This document shows positions 1 to 11,131 of a DNA stretch of 64,000 bases, in pieces; positions within the stretch are counted from its first letter, which is position 1; each line of letters begins with the position of its first letter. The DNA is from Nemertoderma westbladi (taxonomy: Eukaryota > Xenacoelomorpha > Nemertodermatida > Nemertodermatidae), in NCBI GenBank assembly GCA_032718475.1, contig JAUCBJ010007040.1, forward strand, positions 1-64,000, given 5' to 3'. The notes under the pieces are model-generated. The model was not told the DNA's origin. It saw nothing but the letters and a program-made list of their open reading frames with translations, and ran no database searches. The translations under genes and the position numbers were made by a program.

Positions 1-780
1 TGTTGTTTTTTTTTATTGTTTGTATTTGTCTCAATCCAATATCAGCAATAAAAATCGTATTATCCAACCAAGTTAGATTTTTGCCGTTTGAAATATTTTG
101 CTACTTTTTCTGCGGTTACTGTTTTTCCAAATATTTGACTTGAATGCCGCTCCTAATTGGTATAGTTGTTGGTTGAAATTTTCGTTGCGATTAGATCGAT
201 GTAGTTTGTAGAGTACTAGAACTACAGTACGGAGTTAAATTGTATGTGGATGTTGTGTAGGATGTCGTTGATGTAGGTTTGTTAGTTTAAGAGCAAGGAT
301 GGAGGAAGATGATATGCAAGCCGAGGAATCGTTTGATGACGGTCATCTTAATTTTGTCGAGGTCTTTAATTTTGGCAAGATTAAAACGTATGGGCTGATT
401 TCAGTTAATGCGTATGTGGCAATGGAAGCGATTTTCATATTAAATAATTTAATTCCAGTATCTACAGATACCAGATGTAATTATGTTTTTGTGTCATATG
501 TTTTTCAAACAGCCGAGGTTTTATCGTATAGGGCTAGGCGGCCCCCGTTTCGGAATTTATCTGTTTTTGTTTTGATATGTTTACATCTAGGGAGTTTTGT
601 TTACAACTAGGCCTACAGTGTGAAGGTTGTCTACTCCATGCTGGATATATTTAGGGTTTGAAGAGTAGAAGGCCAGGTCGTCGGCGTAGAAAATACTTTT
701 CAGAAAGGCCAGACGAATACGTAAAGCATTAACTACAGTGGGTTACCAATGTAGATTATAAACCTCAGACAGTCTCCTTG
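1..780. other. unassigned spacer
   Basis: AT-rich sequence without a recognisable gene. A 103-codon acidic open frame (299-610, plus) has an ATG but matches no domain I know. It lacks visible splice sites or a polyadenylation signal, so I do not call it a gene. Confidence 0.4.
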
Positions 781-786
781 TAAGAA

Positions 787-1258
787 TCAAATAATCTGAC
801 GTATAGTCTTACAGAGACGGAGGCCATTGTACACCTGAACATAGTTAACTTTTAATAAAGATTTTATAAGATTATACATTTTCCCTTTGACACCAAAATC
901 ATTATATAATTTGTAGAGGAATATTCTCCGACTGGTTGAGTCAAACGCCTTTCGGAAGTCCTCAAAGACGACATAGGCTCTCCCATTGGAGTCTATATTA
1001 AACATTTATATCGGAGATCAGCTGGTGTATTGCACCCATTGTCGATTTTCCCGGAGTGTTTCCGAATTGCTCAGGCGGAATGAGAAGTAGAATTCCTTGT
1101 AAGAGGCGTTTTTTTATTAGAGAGGTGAAGATCTTGCGTATCACACTGAGTAATGCGATGCCACGGTAATTATCAGGGTTGGTAATGGGACCTTTCCCTT
1201 TGTACAAAATCTTGATTGTACTGTATGTACATCCAGGCTTGTGGGATGGAACCCACAT
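787..1258 (-). pseudogene. LINE reverse transcriptase fragment
   Basis: Two overlapping minus-strand frames (1258-998, then 1005-787) together read as the N-terminal half of a non-LTR reverse transcriptase. The first has the block ILYKGKG followed by NPDNYRGIALLSV and PPEQFG. The second has YVVFEDFRKAFDS, which carries the first catalytic aspartate (motif A). The pieces are in different frames, so at least one frameshift separates them. The YxDD motif, the endonuclease and the C-terminus are absent. This is a decayed fragment of a non-LTR retrotransposon, different from the other LINE families in the window; the clade is not assigned. Confidence 0.8.
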
Positions 1259-1259
1259 C

Positions 1260-2325
1260 TAAACATGCGTTATACATGTATATGTATATAATAAAATATA
1301 TGTAATATGAAAGGAAGAGCTTTCTTTAAGTGCTCGTAATATACAGTAATATATGAGAAACCACACTGCAGTTTCTCTGTGTATACGTAGTTTCAATATA
1401 ATGACCTAAAGAAGCCCTAACTGCCTAATAGGGGAAAGCTTGCATTTTGCTACGGTAACGAGAGCGCGAGAATTCCTTCTTAAAAACTAAGAAAGGCTTT
1501 CAACTTTCGAGTAAGATAGAGATAGAACGGCTGCTACAGTCTTGTGTTTTTTTTTAACTCAATACTGTAGAGATATTCAAATATCCCCTGCCCCTGGCGT
1601 TTTCTATTTGAGCATATTTTAAATGTTTGCCTGATATTCAATTGATGTGTACCGCCTTCTGGCAAAGCGCCACGCAGTTTAAACTATCAATCACAGCTAG
1701 CGAGTAGCGACCCACGGACGGCGACCTTCAAATAAACAGGTGCATTGCCGGAAAGAACTGTCGTTGGCTTTGCTTGGCTTGTGGTACAATTTGATTACAT
1801 AATAGATTTTGGCAGACTGGGCGGTCCTTCTTACCATACGCACTGCGCACCTACAATGCCTAAAAAATCTATGGGAACAGCCAATTAGTGATCTCGTAGT
1901 ATCATTTCTCTTTATTCCTGCCGCTACATATCTTTATTCTTTACTTTGTATAAGTTATACACAATAGCACAAAGCTACCAACGTTTTAACACCAGCAGTG
2001 CGGCAAAGAAGGGCTAGTTGTCCTTTGAAATGCATGGGTAAAGGAATTCGGCGTTCACATTCCTAAGGCCCTGTGGGCTAATCAGATTTAATAAGTACTA
2101 TACATTAATATAGATAGGGCAACAGACAACTGTCTAAAATCATTATACATATTTCATTAATAAATAATAAGTCTGCTGGCAGACCTGTGTGTGTAAACCA
2201 CACAATAACAGCTACTCTAGTTATCGACAATCAATGAGCTGTAGAGACATTATTAGTTTAACTCATTGGAGCTACTGTAAAGTATAAGGAGGTTGAAATG
2301 ATTCGCCAACGGTTCGCCAAACGTT
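1260..2325. other. unassigned spacer
   Basis: AT-rich spacer with no supported coding region, RNA gene or clear repeat. Confidence 0.4.
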
Positions 2326-2383
2326 CTATCTCAGAATAAAAGCCAGACATTTCTGAGAGGAGTAAAATTGTGTGCCAGACGTA
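2326..2383. repeat. left copy of a ~58-bp direct repeat flanking a LINE
   Basis: This stretch, containing TCTCAGAATAAAAGCCAGAC, recurs at 3953-4013 with a few mismatches and small indels. The two copies exactly bracket the deleted LINE copy at 2384-3952, so I read them as a long target-site duplication. Confidence 0.7.
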
Positions 2384-3952
2384 CTACTACTAGGATCGGC
2401 ATGCTGCATTGCAGCTGCATTTTTAATAATGCTGTGCCGGCTTGAGGACAAAATTGCGCCGCCACAACTTCCTATCAGCCATGACATTTGCTATAATCAT
2501 CCGCATCTTCAAGGCCAGTGTCCTTTAAGATGCGTCTCAAGAAAGTCATGGGCTGTCCACCATGCTTATTCACTCCATGAGGCTGCCAAAGTACAAGATT
2601 ATGCACTGGCTGGTCCTCACGGCGAAAGCAATGTCCTGCAAAGCGGAGGCGATTTTGTTCTAGTGTCAAACTTGGGGGAACCAATGAGACACCTCCAATG
2701 TTATATAGTGTCTGGTTGGAGATGTGTGCATTGCACTTGACACAATGAACCCGGCGTAGTATTCTTGTGAATGTGCCATCCAGAGATTTGGTGTCCTTAG
2801 CAGTTAGAGCCCAGCATGGACTCCCGTAGAGGAGTACTGGAACTACGCCCCATAACACTTCAAATGGTTCTGTGTCACCGTCAGATATTTGGTCTATTTT
2901 GTCCAATGCTGGATGTGCAGTTGGATTCTTCAATAGACCAATTCGACAATTGCCACTATCATCTGCTGAAACGAGGGCGAGTCGCCAACCGCCCCCATGT
3001 CCTTAATCAGAACCTCATCAGTCTGTCCAGTCTGCATTCGGTGCTCTTGAATACCCACTGCGCTAGGAGAAAGCTTATCTGCCAAGGCAGTCAGCTCACC
3101 TTGTCGCATTGGGGACCCGAGTGTTAGAGTGTTTACTGAGGCTAGTCTAGTGATTTGCCTCAGATTCACCAATGGCTTTGTTGGTCGGGGTGGAACATCA
3201 GAGTAGCATCCAACTCCAGAATCCCTCTCCCCCTCACAATCTGGCCTCCCTGGTGACCCATGGTTTGGGCCAGAAAGGTCATCAGGAATGGGACTCAACG
3301 AATTGTTCAATTGTTGGCTGCTCTCTCTCCAGTAGGGGGTGAGACAGGCAGCCGGTCAGGAGATAACTGACGCCTGTGAGGCCGATTGTGTCCGGTAATT
3401 ACACTGGCCTCTAGTGGCCGGACTTCCGCATTACTAATCTAATCCATAGTGGGCGTTGGGGGTGCTTTTTTTGCAGAGTCAGCTCTCGGGGCAAATACTA
3501 CATCCTGGTTTGCCATTCCACAGGGTGGGTGTCGCAGTGGAGTCAGATATCAGGCGGCATCACCCATATCTACTCTGGCGCACATGACCCACCATTGGCT
3601 GTGCAGCTCATCTGCTAGGTCAAGCCCTGTACCCCTGCTGCCAGGTGCAGGTCGCAGTGAAGTGCACTCAGAGTGGACATGAGAACACTCTACTCCTGAC
3701 CAACCACTGGTAGATCACCATCTGCCTGGCCAGGCCATATACAACTGCAGCCAAGTATGTGTTCTTAATCCAGGACCAAGGGCGTCCTTATCCCAGAACG
3801 AATGGGGTCCTAGTTACAGGACCAGATTTTCCCTAGTAAGAGGGTCTATGCAGCTACAGGTGGGACCTCCTTTATGCTGCATGGAGGTTGCAAGTTTTCT
3901 TGATCAATAACCTATAATATCTGACCTGAACCTGACCAGATCTGACTGACCT
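2384..3952 (-). mobile_element. internally deleted APE-type LINE copy
   Basis: This minus-strand element is related to the larger copy at 54685-56666. The 3' part (2933-2475) encodes the same C-terminal block (SPCWALTA, LRFAGHCFRREDQP, LVLWQPHGVNKHGGQP), and both copies share the same short 3' UTR ending in GATCCTAGTAGTA. About 525 bp are missing relative to the larger copy: the frame jumps from EVLWGV, just before the motif-B region, to VPVLLYG, with a 2-bp GT overlap at the join. The 5' part (3310-2930) resembles the start of an APE endonuclease (TLGSPMRQGELTALA, then VGIQEHRMQ). Reverse transcriptase motifs are largely gone, so this copy is non-autonomous or dead. The end at 2384 carries GTA-type repeats, as in the other copy. 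Confidence 0.75.
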
Positions 3953-4013
3953 TCTGTCTCAGAATAAAAGCCAGACATTTCTGAGAGGAGTACATTGTGT
4001 GCCAAGACGTGCG
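3953..4013. repeat. right copy of a ~58-bp direct repeat flanking a LINE
   Basis: Partner of 2326-2383. It differs by a few bases and lies immediately outside the 5' end of the minus-strand LINE copy. Confidence 0.7.
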
Positions 4014-4940
4014 TTCGCGAGAGGTACAGGGGAAAATGATTTGTACGCCAGACATTCATGATAGGTTCGGGGTTCAAACGAATTGTGCTCCTGGCATTCG
4101 GTAATCAGCATTCTTCAGGCATTCGCCACTATGACGTTTCATTTTCGAAAGCTGGGAGCATGCTGAAGATGTTCGGATCCCGAAAGCGCCACGCATTAGC
4201 CGCGTTTACTGGGAAAACACAAATACCAACACATTCCGAAAGCCCGCAATTATGGTGTCTCTAAAGAGTCAAAATATATAATATATGTCTGTCTGTCTGT
4301 CTTATGGTTTTCATGTCTGAATTTAGGACTGAAATAAATTCTACTACTGTCTGACTGTAATATGTAGGTACTGTAGGCCTACAGTTATTTTTTAAATGCA
4401 ATCAATATGTCTATCATTTTCTTAATTTCTCTTCGTTAGTTCTGAAATTTTGTAATCCCAATAAAGAATTCAAAATACAAATAATTTTAAATTTTGTTAA
4501 AAAAATTTATCTTTTTGAAAAAATTTTAAATTAAAAAAAAATTTTTTTTTGCTTACATGTTTTTTTTTAAATTTTGCAAAAAAATTTTTAAAATACAGTA
4601 GTTCATGAACAATATAAATAGTTTCAAAGTGTTGAAAGTTGTATAAAATGCCGAATAACATTGAGCTTATTAATTAATATTTTCCATTTTTTTAATAATC
4701 GCTTATTATAACCGCTATTAATTAAAATTATTTTGCTACCCGATTCACCTTCACATAAATCGCTATAACTTTTTTTTGGAAATAGATATTGAGACACCGT
4801 TTTTTTTGTTAAAATCTCTGGACAATTCTGCATCTCATAGGCCTAATAACTCAAAATCGACCTCCGGTGACATAAGGTCCCTTTTCTCGTGGCCAGCCAC
4901 ATATTAATAAAAACCTCGATGAAACAATAAAGATACCTAC
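4014..4940. other. unassigned AT-rich spacer
   Basis: No supported gene. It contains a short GTCT microsatellite near 4286-4301 and long A/T runs at 4490-4600. Confidence 0.4.
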
Positions 4941-4944
4941 AAGA

Positions 4945-5520
4945 AAATACTGCAGTAATAAATATTAGTTACTGCAGTAACATATAATTATTTCTGCAGT
5001 AACAAATATTTATTACTGCAGTAATAACAATTTTTTTTAATGCAGTAACAATTTTTTTTAATGCAGTAACAATTTTTTTTTAATGCAGTAACAATTTCTT
5101 ATATTACTGGCAGTAGAACATTTTTTTTTTGTTATTACTGCAGTAACAAATATTTATTACTGCAGTAATAACAATTTTTTTAATGCAGTAACAATTTTTT
5201 TTAATGCAGTAACAATTTTTTTTAATGCAGTAACAATTTCTTATATTACTGGCAGTAGAACATTTTTTTTTGTTATTACTGCAGTAACAAATATTTACTA
5301 CTACTGTATTATTTATTACTGCAGTAATAAATATTTATTAATGTAGTAACAAATATTAATAAATTATTAAATAAATACATAAAAAATTATACTGCAGTAA
5401 CGATAATAATATTTACTGCAGATAAAGACAATTTTTTTTATTTCTGCAGTAATTTGTTACTGCAGTAATAATTAATTAATTCTTACCGTACTGTACTAAC
5501 AAATATTTATTACTGCAGTA
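4945..5520. repeat. AT-rich tandem array rich in TTACTGCAGTAA
   Basis: The self-complementary 12-mer TTACTGCAGTAA and close variants recur many times. A larger unit of about 141-145 bp is tandemly duplicated: the block beginning TGCAGTAACAAATATTTA starts at 4994, 5139 and 5280. Poly-T stretches separate the palindromes. No coding potential is visible. Confidence 0.8.
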
Positions 5521-5927
5521 TTTTTGGAGGCATTTTTATTGTTTCATAGAGGTTTTTATTACTTATATTACTTATACTGTAAGTTGACCCTTTAGTCAAA
5601 GTCAATATACCCCATACCATACCCAGCTTCAGACAGGACTGTATGAAATGGCTGACAGTACAGGACTTCGAGCTACTGTACTTTGAAATATTTGAGGACA
5701 CTTTGTCATTTCTTGGACCATTTTAGAACTTTGAGACACTTTTAGTTCTTTGAGAAAATCTCGAAGAACAGATGCACTTTGAGACCCCGACTGTACTACT
5801 GAAATAGACTCAAGATCAACAATAGGGTAAATATTCGTGTGGTTGGTGGGGTCACTTTCATAGGCGGGGTTCAGTTGTGCATAAAATATCAGAGGCAGAC
5901 AGTCTTCAATGAAATATTGTAAATCAT

Positions 5928-5947
5928 GGGGGGGGGGGGGGGGGGGG
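5928..5947 (+). repeat. G homopolymer, 20 nt
   Basis: Uninterrupted run of 20 G, a likely site of length polymorphism or of assembly or sequencing slippage. Confidence 0.9.
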
Positions 5948-6584
5948 TAATTTCCTAAGGGGAAATTTTTTCCGAGGAAAATTTGCCCGGTGGGATTTTT
6001 CTTAGGTAAATATGCCCCCACGAGCACATTTTATGGGGGGCATATTTTTGGGTTTGACTTTTCCGCGTAGGTGTAGGCTACGCGTAGGCAATGGAATACA
6101 GTTTCGCGTAGGTAAAGTTTTGCGTAGACAACCAATGAATGAATCGAACTACTGTAGAGCTCTTCTAAGAGTCAGAGACGGATGTCATTGACATTGACAT
6201 TGACATTGAGGTCAATTCAAATATGCTCAATCCAACAAACAACATAAAGTTGTTCGGCAGTTTGGTGTGTTATGTTATGATAGTGGAGTACAGCAGCCTT
6301 TGAGTCAGGCAGTACTGCAATGATGTACACATGTAATCTATCTATCTTAGGCGATCCTATGACGACGGAACCGAGGAAGCACATCTCTGCCCCTCCAGCA
6401 TATGTAACCAGGTATAGCACATTCTTTTTAGCACAAGTCGAAATGATGCGACCATCGTGTTAGGCGAACTTACAGTATATAACTTTCAAAAGGACTTACC
6501 TTACTACAGCTTTGCAACGCATTCAGATCAGAATCATTCAAAAGCGCAATAATTTTTATTGTCCGTTTAAATTACTAATGATGT

Positions 6585-6784
6585 CCTTTTTTTTACTTTT
6601 TATGTCCTCCAGAAATTTACCGTTAGGTTCCATGCTACCGGTTTCTCTACTGCTGTTCTCTCAGGCTATCAGTACCGGTATTAGTTTTTTTTTTACTTTT
6701 TATGTCCTCCAGAAATTTACCGTTAGGTTCCATGCTACCGGTTTCTCTACTGCTGTTCTCTCACGCTATCAGTACCGGTATTAG
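6585..6784. repeat. 100-bp tandem duplication
   Basis: Two adjacent 100-bp units (6585-6684 and 6685-6784) that I see differing at one position (G at 6664, C at 6764). Each contains TCAGTACCGGTATTAGT near its right end, so the copies look recent. Confidence 0.9.
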
Positions 6785-6942
6785 TATATAGAGCACTATT
6801 TTGCAGTATTGCGCTGTATTGTATGTACAGATGTAAAGCAGGTATTTTAGGTATTTTAGTACCGGTTCCAGCACCGGTACTGCTGTAGGCCTATTGTGTA
6901 GCCTACCATTTAAATACGGTAATGGTAGGCCTACCGGCTGAC

Positions 6943-7550
6943 CGGTTGTTTTGGTTAGAAAATCCCGCCTCTGTAACCTGCTCCTTTCCCTAATTTGGTA
7001 AAGTGACCGTTTATTGTTTTGGTTAGAAAGGCCCACCTCTGTAACCTGCTCCTTTCCTTAATTTTGTAAAGTGACTGTTTATTGTTTGGTTAGAAAATCC
7101 CGCCTCTGTAACCTGCCCCTTTCCCTCAATTAGTTAAATGATCGTTTATTGTTTTTGGTTAGAAAATCCCGCCTCTGTAACCTGTCTCCTTTCCCTCAAT
7201 TAGTTAAGTGATCGTTTATTGTTTTGGTTAGGAAATCCCGCCTCTGTAACCTGCTCCTTTCTCTCAATTGGTAATGTCATCGTTTATTGTTTTGGTTAGA
7301 AAAGACCATCTATGTAACCTGCTCCTTCCCTTCATTTGGTAAAGTGATTGTTTATTGTTTTGGTTAGAAAATCCCGCCTCTGTAACCTGCTCCTTTCCCT
7401 GATTTGGTAAAGTGACCGTTTATTGTTTTGGTTAGAAAGGCTAACCTCTGTAAGCTGCTCCTTTCCTTCATTTGGTAAAGTGACTGTTTATTGTTTTGGT
7501 TAGAAAATCCGGCCTTAACCTGCTCCTTTCCATCAATTGGTAATTGTTTT
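6943..7550. repeat. 68-bp minisatellite, about 9 units
   Basis: The block TTGGTTAGAAAATCCCGCCT recurs about every 68 bp (near 6951, 7019, 7086, 7156, 7224, 7291, 7362, 7429 and 7496) with substitutions and small indels. Minus-strand open frames through it are products of the repeat and not genes. Confidence 0.9.
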
Positions 7551-7680
7551 TGGCTATAGAATGAGTGTTTTGCTACGTCATGTGGTAATCGATTATCGAC
7601 AACAACCACAAACTATTAAATTTAGAGTCTTTTACCACAGGCGCATATGGAAATCTAGTCTCTAGTCTATAAATCATGGA

Positions 7681-7804
7681 ATTTTGAATGTTTTGGCACA
7701 GGCATAGTGAAACCAACTGTCCGACAGACCAGAAATCAACAAATTTTGAATGTTTTGGCATAGGCATGTTGAAATCAACTGTCTGACAGTCCAGAAATCA
7801 GCAG
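7681..7804. repeat. 62-bp tandem duplication
   Basis: ATTTTGAATGTTTTGGCA begins at 7681 and again at 7743, followed in both by a similar tail containing CAGAAATCA. Short AAAAGTCATTAAA repeats follow at 7838-7890. Confidence 0.8.
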
Positions 7805-8704
7805 TCTGACAGTTCGAAGAAATACATACATAAAAAGTCATTAAAAGGACAACAAAAGTCATTAAAGGGACAACAAAAGTCATTATGCACAATTCGTAAA
7901 AAAAGGAGGACAAAAAAGTCAAATAAAAGGACATAAAAAATCACTGCCATTCAAAAGTCCAAGGTCAGCCATAACCCAAGTACATAATACTGATGTAGTA
8001 GTTACTACAACAGTACAGTATTGTTGTACTTGCAGTCCATACAGGTAATACTGTACTCACAATCGCAGTCCTCCTAACTCTGACAACTTATTCCAATTGC
8101 TTATTGCCATTCACTAAATGAGACTATTATATTAAATAACAACATAAAATTAATAACATAAACATAAAATTACTACGTACAGTACATTGCATGTTAAATA
8201 AAGTGGAACATATTAGTTAATAATGTGCTCTCGATTCTTTATTAACCTCGATCTGCGCTCGGTAATTAAAATATCTCGAGTATTGTCAAAATAATATTCT
8301 ACATTATTTTACCATGCAATAAATAATTATTACTTTTAAAGCATTGTAAAGGTAATGACAAATGACACTAAATATAAAAATAGCTAGGTAATCGGAATCC
8401 TCCCACATATGAGTTGGCAATGGTTATCCAATATCCATTGAGTACCTGAGCGTGATTCGCGCAACCCTGAGATCTGATCTTTCTGCATTCTGAGAAGCTA
8501 TGGCGAATCTTTAAATTATAATAATTGTAAAAAATAACACTATTTTATTTAATACTCCACCATGCATGTCGGTATGGCCCTGTATTGCATCGGTACCGGT
8601 ATTTCGTGCACAGATGATACCAAACAACTTCATATCTGTATACGCGTAGCCTACGCGTAGGTTACGCATAGTCTCCCCTACACCTATGCGGAAAAGTCAA
8701 ACCC

Positions 8705-9170
8705 CTGGCAGCCTGGTGCTTACTACAACTCTACAAGTTACACTGTCTGACGTACAGTCATACTACAGCTGTACAGTACTGCAGTACAGCAGTAAGCCTA
8801 CTGGCTCATTCATACCACTCTGCCACTGTAACATTGCACATACCGGTACTGCTGTATTGTCATACCACAGCCTGACTGCCGGACATCCTACTTCAGTACT
8901 TACAGCCTTACACCCTTACAAGTACCGGTACACGTACTGACGTACAGTAGTACACCTGTACACTGCTGCACTGTACATACAGACTGACAGATTTACTGGT
9001 ACCACTGTACCAGCTTACCTGCTTATACTAGTCAGCCATCCCCTGATCCCGTAGAGTGTAGACTACATCTACGCTATAACTGTATAACGCATAACGGCAG
9101 AACGGTAGGCCTAGCATTCGATCTTCTGCAGTTACCCTGTAAACAATCGCTTCATCATACTGTCATAACT
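8705..9170 (+). promoter_or_regulatory. RPL3 upstream region
   Basis: Sequence between the TIR-like repeat and the RPL3 start codon. It is rich in CAGTAC and ACCGGTAC motifs. The 50 bases before the ATG contain a pyrimidine-rich TCTTCTGCAG stretch, which could belong to a ribosomal-protein leader, but I cannot fix a transcription start or a TATA element. Small open frames here look spurious. Confidence 0.3.
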
Positions 9171-10370
9171 ATGTCCCATCGTAAATTCTCCGCTCCCCGT
9201 CACGGTTCACTTGGTTTTTTGCCACGTAAGCGATGCAAACGCCACCGAGGCAAAGTGAAGGCGTTCCCTAAAGACAACCAGAGTAAACCCTGTCATCTAA
9301 CCTCATACATTGCCTACAAAGCCGGAATGACGCACATAGTGCGAGAGGTAGATAGACCGGGATCAAAGGTGAACAAGAAGGAGGTTGTGGAAGCTGTTAC
9401 TGTGCTGGACGCCCCTCCAATGGTCGTGGTAGGTGTAGTTGGATACATTCGTACTCCTAAAGGTCTGAGAATCCTTAAGACCATCTGGGCTGAACATCTC
9501 ACTGACGAATGTCGTCGGCGATTCTACAGACGATGGGGCACCTCAAAGAAGAAGGCCTTCACGAAAGCCTGTAAGAAATGGCAGGACGCAACTGGGAAAT
9601 GTGAGATCGATAGAGATCTCCGTTTGATGAAGAAGTATTGCAGTGTTATCCGAGTGCTGGCACACACGCAGCCGAGAAAGACTCCACTAGAGATGAAGAA
9701 AGCCCACATAATGGAGATACAAGTAAACGGAGGTACAGTGGAGGATAAAGTGAAATGGGCACATGAAATGTTTGAGAAAGAGTTCCCTATCGATAAGGTA
9801 TTCGCTCAGGACGAAATGATTGATGTCATTGGTGTTACAAAGGGGCACGGGTTCAAAGGCGTGACGTCACGATGGGGGACTAAGAAACTTCCGCGGAAGA
9901 CGCACAAGGGGCTCCGCAAGGTGGCGTGCATCGGAGCCTGGCACCCCGCCCGTGTGGCGTTCTCAGTGGCGAGGGCCGGGCAGAAAGGATATCACCACCG
10001 CACGGAGATGAATAAGAAGATCTACCGGATCGGATTGGGGAAACAAGTTGATAAAGAGAAGGGGAACGCCACTACCGAGTACGATACCACGGTTAAGGGG
10101 ATCACCCCACTGGGTGGATTCCCTCACTACGGGGAGCTTCGTAATGATTACCTCATGCTTAAGGGGTGCGTGATGGGCACTAAAAAGCGGCCAATTACCT
10201 TGCGAAAGTCGCGGTTAACACCAACATCGAGACGCGATAAAGAAGCGATCACTCTTAAGTTCATTGACACTTCCAGTAAGTTTGGCCACGGTAGGTTCCA
10301 AACCAAAGAGGAGAAGAGGAGTTTTATGGGCACGTTGAAAAAAGACAGGATTGGAGTTACGCAGGCCTAA
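9171..10370 (+). CDS. RPL3: 60S ribosomal protein L3 (uL3), single exon
   Basis: A complete 399-residue frame, close to the usual length of about 403. uL3 is a core large-subunit protein whose central extension reaches the peptidyl-transferase centre. The N-terminus [20 protein letters not shown] is diagnostic. The block KKLPRKTH, then [16 protein letters not shown], is intact, including His245 (the site methylated in yeast and human uL3) and Trp257 at the tip of the tryptophan finger. The C-terminus KFGHGRFQT followed by [10 protein letters not shown] is normal. No intron, stop or frameshift interrupts it, although vertebrate RPL3 has many introns. It is either an expressed intronless gene or a very well-preserved retrocopy; no poly-A tract follows. 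The ATG at 9171 gives the expected family start. Confidence 0.95.
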   Translation: MSHRKFSAPRHGSLGFLPRKRCKRHRGKVKAFPKDNQSKPCHLTSYIAYKAGMTHIVREVDRPGSKVNKKEVVEAVTVLDAPPMVVVGVVGYIRTPKGLRILKTIWAEHLTDECRRRFYRRWGTSKKKAFTKACKKWQDATGKCEIDRDLRLMKKYCSVIRVLAHTQPRKTPLEMKKAHIMEIQVNGGTVEDKVKWAHEMFEKEFPIDKVFAQDEMIDVIGVTKGHGFKGVTSRWGTKKLPRKTHKGLRKVACIGAWHPARVAFSVARAGQKGYHHRTEMNKKIYRIGLGKQVDKEKGNATTEYDTTVKGITPLGGFPHYGELRNDYLMLKGCVMGTKKRPITLRKSRLTPTSRRDKEAITLKFIDTSSKFGHGRFQTKEEKRSFMGTLKKDRIGVTQA

Positions 10371-10375
10371 ATAAA
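10370..10375 (+). terminator. polyadenylation signal overlapping the RPL3 stop
   Basis: AATAAA begins on the last base of the TAA stop codon. If used, cleavage 10-30 nt downstream would leave an extremely short 3' UTR. Confidence 0.6.
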
Positions 10376-10949
10376 GTGTCTGGGACTTTCGGTTAACTCT
10401 CATTGTAAATGAAACCTTTGTTATTGGTTGCCTGTAGTTTGGATTACTTTATTTAATGGATAAATGTTATCCTTTCTGTGCAGCTGTAAAATATAGGTTG
10501 GAATAATGGCAATTATTAACATAATGGCAAATTATATACATATAATTTTATATATTGGGCTGCTTGGGTGGTTGGTTTTAATGGTGAAACAGGAAATAAG
10601 TAATTTTGTTACAATGAGATTGATTACTTTACATTAGTAAGAATTAATTCTCATAATTAATATTTCCTTCCTTACAGTTAGTTGTAATCCCGCCCATAAA
10701 GAGTCATAAAATTTGATAAGAATAAATCATGTAATTATTTTAGTTCAATATAACAACATAACACAGATGTCGCCTCCCCTTTCAAGATCAACTATACTGC
10801 AAGTGCCCCCCCCCCCCCCCCCCCCCACCCCCTTCTGCCGGGTATTCTATCATAGTAATTTGTCTGGTGAGGTGAAGTAGACACTGATAACGCTAAGGAC
10901 CGAATGCCCCAGGACATAAAATTTACACTGGGTTCACTATAGAGACCTA
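10376..10949. other. unassigned spacer with a C-tract
   Basis: AT-rich spacer without genes. A run of 21 C lies at 10806-10826, followed by A and five more C. Confidence 0.5.
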
Positions 10950-11131
10950 TGCATACATATCCAACCACATACTATATAACATTAGAGGCTCGAACATAGC
11001 CGCCTCCGCTTCGCAGGACATTGCTTTCGCCCTCAGGACCAGTCTGTGCGCAATCTTTTACTTTGGCATCCTCATCGAATAAAAGTAAGGTGGAGAACAG
11101 CCCATGACTTTCTTAAGATGCCTCTTAAAGT
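10950..11131 (+). pseudogene. LINE C-terminal fragment
   Basis: Nucleotide-level relative of the C-terminal part of the LINE at 54.7-56.7 kb. Shared blocks include ACTATATAACATT, GCAGGACATTGCTTTCGCC and CAGCCCATGACTTTCTT. It carries an internal deletion and frame-breaking changes. Same orientation as the large copy; no function expected. Confidence 0.8.

Larger units (their letters stand above)
6050..8704. mobile_element. candidate DNA transposon with 28-bp TIRs
   Basis: The sequence GGGTTTGACTTTTCCGC at 6050, extended to 6077, is repeated in inverted orientation at 8677-8704. The two 28-mers differ at one position, and related CGCGTAGG motifs continue inward at both ends. The 2655 bp between them hold a 100-bp duplication, a 68-bp minisatellite and a 62-bp duplication, but no transposase frame. 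No target-site duplication is visible outside the repeats. This would fit a non-autonomous DNA transposon; a chance inverted copy of a dispersed repeat is the alternative. Confidence 0.45.

Noticed and set aside
299-610. 103-codon frame near the left edge
   Set aside because: No recognisable domain, no splice or polyadenylation context; cannot be separated from chance.
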